Positions 12,856-14,597 of a stretch of DNA of 14,597 bases are shown here, in pieces. Positions within the stretch are counted from its first letter, which is position 1, and each line of letters begins with the position of its first letter. The stretch covers positions 1 through 14,597 of the forward strand of contig CASFRQ010000066.1 in assembly GCA_949296785.1 (NCBI GenBank), written 5' to 3'. The stretch is from an uncultured Alphaproteobacteria bacterium (GTDB lineage Bacteria > Pseudomonadota > Alphaproteobacteria > CASFRQ01 > SAAU01). The notes below the pieces were generated by a model. The model was given only the letters and a program-made list of their open reading frames with translations. It had not been told where the DNA came from and made no database searches. Both the position numbers and the translations under genes were made by a program.

Positions 12856-13992
12856 TTAGGAAGTCGTCTTACCACTTTGCAAAAGGTATTTGATTGCTTC
12901 ATTGGCCAAAATCAGGCCGAAAATACCCGTCACCGTCGGCAAGGAACCCAAGGCCGTTTTTTCCGGACGAACCTCCGTCTTTGTTTCCTCGCCGAAAGCC
13001 TTTTCACCCGCGCGAATGCAAGACTTGGATAATGTTTCATTAAGCGAGCGTTCCTCGCCTCGTTGTATTTCTTTTTCCGGCGTTTCCTCTTGCCTCTTTT
13101 CAGGGAAAAGAAGCCTGTTTTCCTGAGGATTTTTTGCCTCCTCCAAAGAGTAAACGCAGGGAAAATCCAATGAAACTCCTTTGTGGCGCAGTATTTTACG
13201 AAGCTTCCCCGCCAAAGGGCAGACACTTGTCTTTGACATTTTATCCATTCTTATCAAAAAAGGTTCCGTTTTACGTGCCGCTCCCATGGAAGAAATAAAC
13301 GGTATCTTTCTTTTTTGCAGCTCTTCTATCAAAAGAGCTTTGGACGACAGGTTGTCAATGGCGTCTATAGCAAAATCCGGTGCCTCGTTTAAAATATCTC
13401 CCACCGTTTCCTCATTGATAAAAACATTAAAAACCTCTACCCGGCAGGAAGGCGAAATATCCCTCACCCTTTCCAGTGCAACCTGAGTCTTAGGCCATCC
13501 CAAAGTGGAATGGAGAGCAAAAATCTGCCGGTTGATATTGCTTAAAGACACCGTATCAAAATCAACCAGAGCCAGACGCCCCGCGCCGGCCCTGGCCAAC
13601 GCCTCTATTGCAAAGCTGCCCACGGCGCCGCAACCGGCGACAAGTACAAAAGAAGAACGCAGTTTTTCAAGGCCTTCTTCCCCAAAAAGCAAGCGGGTTC
13701 TGTCCCATTGCGTTTCAGCCGACTCTTTGCTTCGTTCCGATGAACCGCCGCCAGGAGCAGCTGCCCGTTTTTTTGACATTTTTTGTTGCCTTTCATCCAT
13801 CCTTTTCTCAGCACTAAACCGGATGCCCAAACCGTCCCGTTGCGTTTTTTCCCGCTTTCCAGACAGAGAAAACAACGAAAAAACCTCCGAATCTTTTTCA
13901 AAAGAGGCACAGTCGTCCTTACTTTCTGAAAAAATTTCCCCGTTTTGTGTCCCTCTTGCCATTGGCATCGGTCTTTTTTCTTTACTTTCCAT
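12856..13992 (-). CDS. tcdA: tRNA threonylcarbamoyladenosine dehydratase with charged extensions
   Basis: TcdA (CsdL) is an E1-like enzyme that uses ATP to cyclise t6A to ct6A at position 37 of ANN-decoding tRNAs. The core is clear: TRLLFGEEGLEKL, nucleotide loop GCGAVG (120-125), VDFDTVSLSNINRQ (143-156), GWPKTQVALERV, AIDAID, and the end SLPTVTGIFGLILANEAIKY. The 378 aa exceed the usual ~260-270. About 93 mostly charged residues precede the core, and about 58 Glu/Lys/Arg-rich residues (roughly 287-345) interrupt the C-terminal part. The ATG at 13992 overlaps the tatD stop and has GAGGA about 10 nt upstream, implying coupling. Internal ATGs at 13800 and 13779, each after an AAAGG, would give a nearly standard N-terminus and cannot be excluded. 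Confidence 0.85.
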   Translation of the reverse strand: MESKEKRPMPMARGTQNGEIFSESKDDCASFEKDSEVFSLFSLSGKREKTQRDGLGIRFSAEKRMDERQQKMSKKRAAAPGGGSSERSKESAETQWDRTRLLFGEEGLEKLRSSFVLVAGCGAVGSFAIEALARAGAGRLALVDFDTVSLSNINRQIFALHSTLGWPKTQVALERVRDISPSCRVEVFNVFINEETVGDILNEAPDFAIDAIDNLSSKALLIEELQKRKIPFISSMGAARKTEPFLIRMDKMSKTSVCPLAGKLRKILRHKGVSLDFPCVYSLEEAKNPQENRLLFPEKRQEETPEKEIQRGEERSLNETLSKSCIRAGEKAFGEETKTEVRPEKTALGSLPTVTGIFGLILANEAIKYLLQSGKTTS

Positions 13993-14597
13993 AAATAAAT
14001 TCCTCAAAATTCTTTTCAATCCGACCGGCATCCAGCCCCATTCTGTCCGCCGCCTGACGATACACCCGCGGGATTGATAAAAACGATTCGTAAAAACCGG
14101 GGGAATCCGTTTCCAAAAGAAACCTCTCCTTCGGTAAAGAACGCCATTTTTCTTTCGGTTCTCTCAGACTTAAAAAAGCACCTTTATCCGACAAAAAACA
14201 CGCCGTCTGAAAAGACCCTTCAAAACGGTGGAAAAGCACCTTTTCCGGAAACAAGCGCCGTTTATAAAATCCTTGCATTTCCCCTAAAGCTTTTACATTG
14301 TGAATACAGACGAAGCGGCGGAGATTTTTGGCAATCTGCAACTGACGCTCAAAAACAAGCAATTGCTTTTCAAAAAAAGGCTTTGTTTTATCCAAGCCGA
14401 TTTCCCCGACTCCTAAAGAAGGATGAGACGCCAAAAACGCCTCAAGAAAATCAAAATCCTCCGGCCGAATCTTTTCCGCAGCAAAAGGATGAAAGCCGAC
14501 GGCAGCGAACACTTTTGCCTTTTGTTTTTCAGGAAAATACGGATTATCCTTGTTCTCGTCCCCGGTGATTTCCAAAGAGACAAAGGAACAAGAGGAA
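13982..14597 (-). CDS. TatD-family metal-dependent hydrolase, 5' end outside window
   Basis: The visible ~200 residues match the TatD family of metal-dependent (deoxyribo)nucleases. They include AAVGFHPFAAEK, the metal Glu in GVGEIGLDKTK, His in VCIHNVKALGE, HRFEGS (family HxFxGS) and the metal Asp in LLETDSPG. The N-terminal HxH metal motif is absent because the frame remains open to the window edge, and the first candidate start (TTG at 14575) lies too far into the fold. The gene therefore begins beyond 14597. The sequence is rather divergent (GLDKTK where GLDYYR is common). It overlaps the tcdA start by 11 bases, so the two are coupled. Family likely, physiological substrate unknown. Confidence 0.75.
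   Translation of the reverse strand, partial: SSCSFVSLEITGDENKDNPYFPEKQKAKVFAAVGFHPFAAEKIRPEDFDFLEAFLASHPSLGVGEIGLDKTKPFFEKQLLVFERQLQIAKNLRRFVCIHNVKALGEMQGFYKRRLFPEKVLFHRFEGSFQTACFLSDKGAFLSLREPKEKWRSLPKERFLLETDSPGFYESFLSIPRVYRQAADRMGLDAGRIEKNFEEFIYGK

Noticed and set aside
13505..14077. Plus-strand ORF of 190 codons opposite tcdA
   Set aside because: The minus-strand frame carries the E1-like motifs of TcdA; this is a shadow of its charged N-terminal region.
14074..14568. Plus-strand ORF of 164 codons opposite tatD
   Set aside because: Antisense to the TatD metal-site motifs; no RBS and no family pattern.

Overview
The window is AT-rich bacterial chromosome with Gram-negative features: two lipoprotein-type genes, a secreted outer-membrane beta-barrel gene and an anhydro-MurNAc kinase. 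The two prepilins have a GRSMIEMLGVLA-type N-terminus of the sort I associate with uncultured, gut-associated Alphaproteobacteria. That lineage call is an inference from gene style, not from a marker gene.

Left part (1-2460, mostly minus strand). Reading along the minus strand there is a structured leader ending in an intrinsic terminator, then a TRL-like lipoprotein, then an orphan type IV prepilin-like gene. A decayed second copy of the lipoprotein 3' end follows, and last an acetyltransferase (GNAT) gene that looks 5'-damaged. The lipoprotein 3' end and the AT-rich leader after it occur twice as about 300-bp direct repeats on either side of the prepilin gene.

Middle part (2575-10087, mixed strands). 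A potassium channel and an MFS exporter form a plus-strand pair, followed by tRNA-Arg(UCU) with its own promoter and terminator. A short interval with two tiny overlapping ORFs leads to an O6-alkylguanine-DNA alkyltransferase (ogt). On the minus strand lie a BamE/SmpA-like small exported protein and a ParB/Srx-fold-like protein. The latter is divergent from an outer-membrane beta-barrel gene, with a clear promoter in each direction. A diacylglycerol/polyprenol kinase-family gene and a divergent anhydro-N-acetylmuramate kinase (anmK, TTG start) follow and fit an envelope lipid and peptidoglycan recycling pair.

Right part (10088-14597). cysS (cysteinyl-tRNA synthetase) is intact with a strong terminator. 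It is flanked by decayed pieces of cysS itself: C-terminal-half fragments upstream and a zinc-site fragment downstream. The downstream fragment runs into the leader of a second orphan prepilin. A convergent minus-strand pair, tatD (cut by the window end) then tcdA (tRNA t6A dehydratase with unusual charged extensions), closes the window.

The most interesting structure is the roughly 180-200-nt leader with an apparent pseudoknot that overlaps a terminator 24 nt before the TRL lipoprotein start. Next is the pattern that both prepilin genes sit beside partial duplications of their neighbours and share a repeated AT-rich leader.
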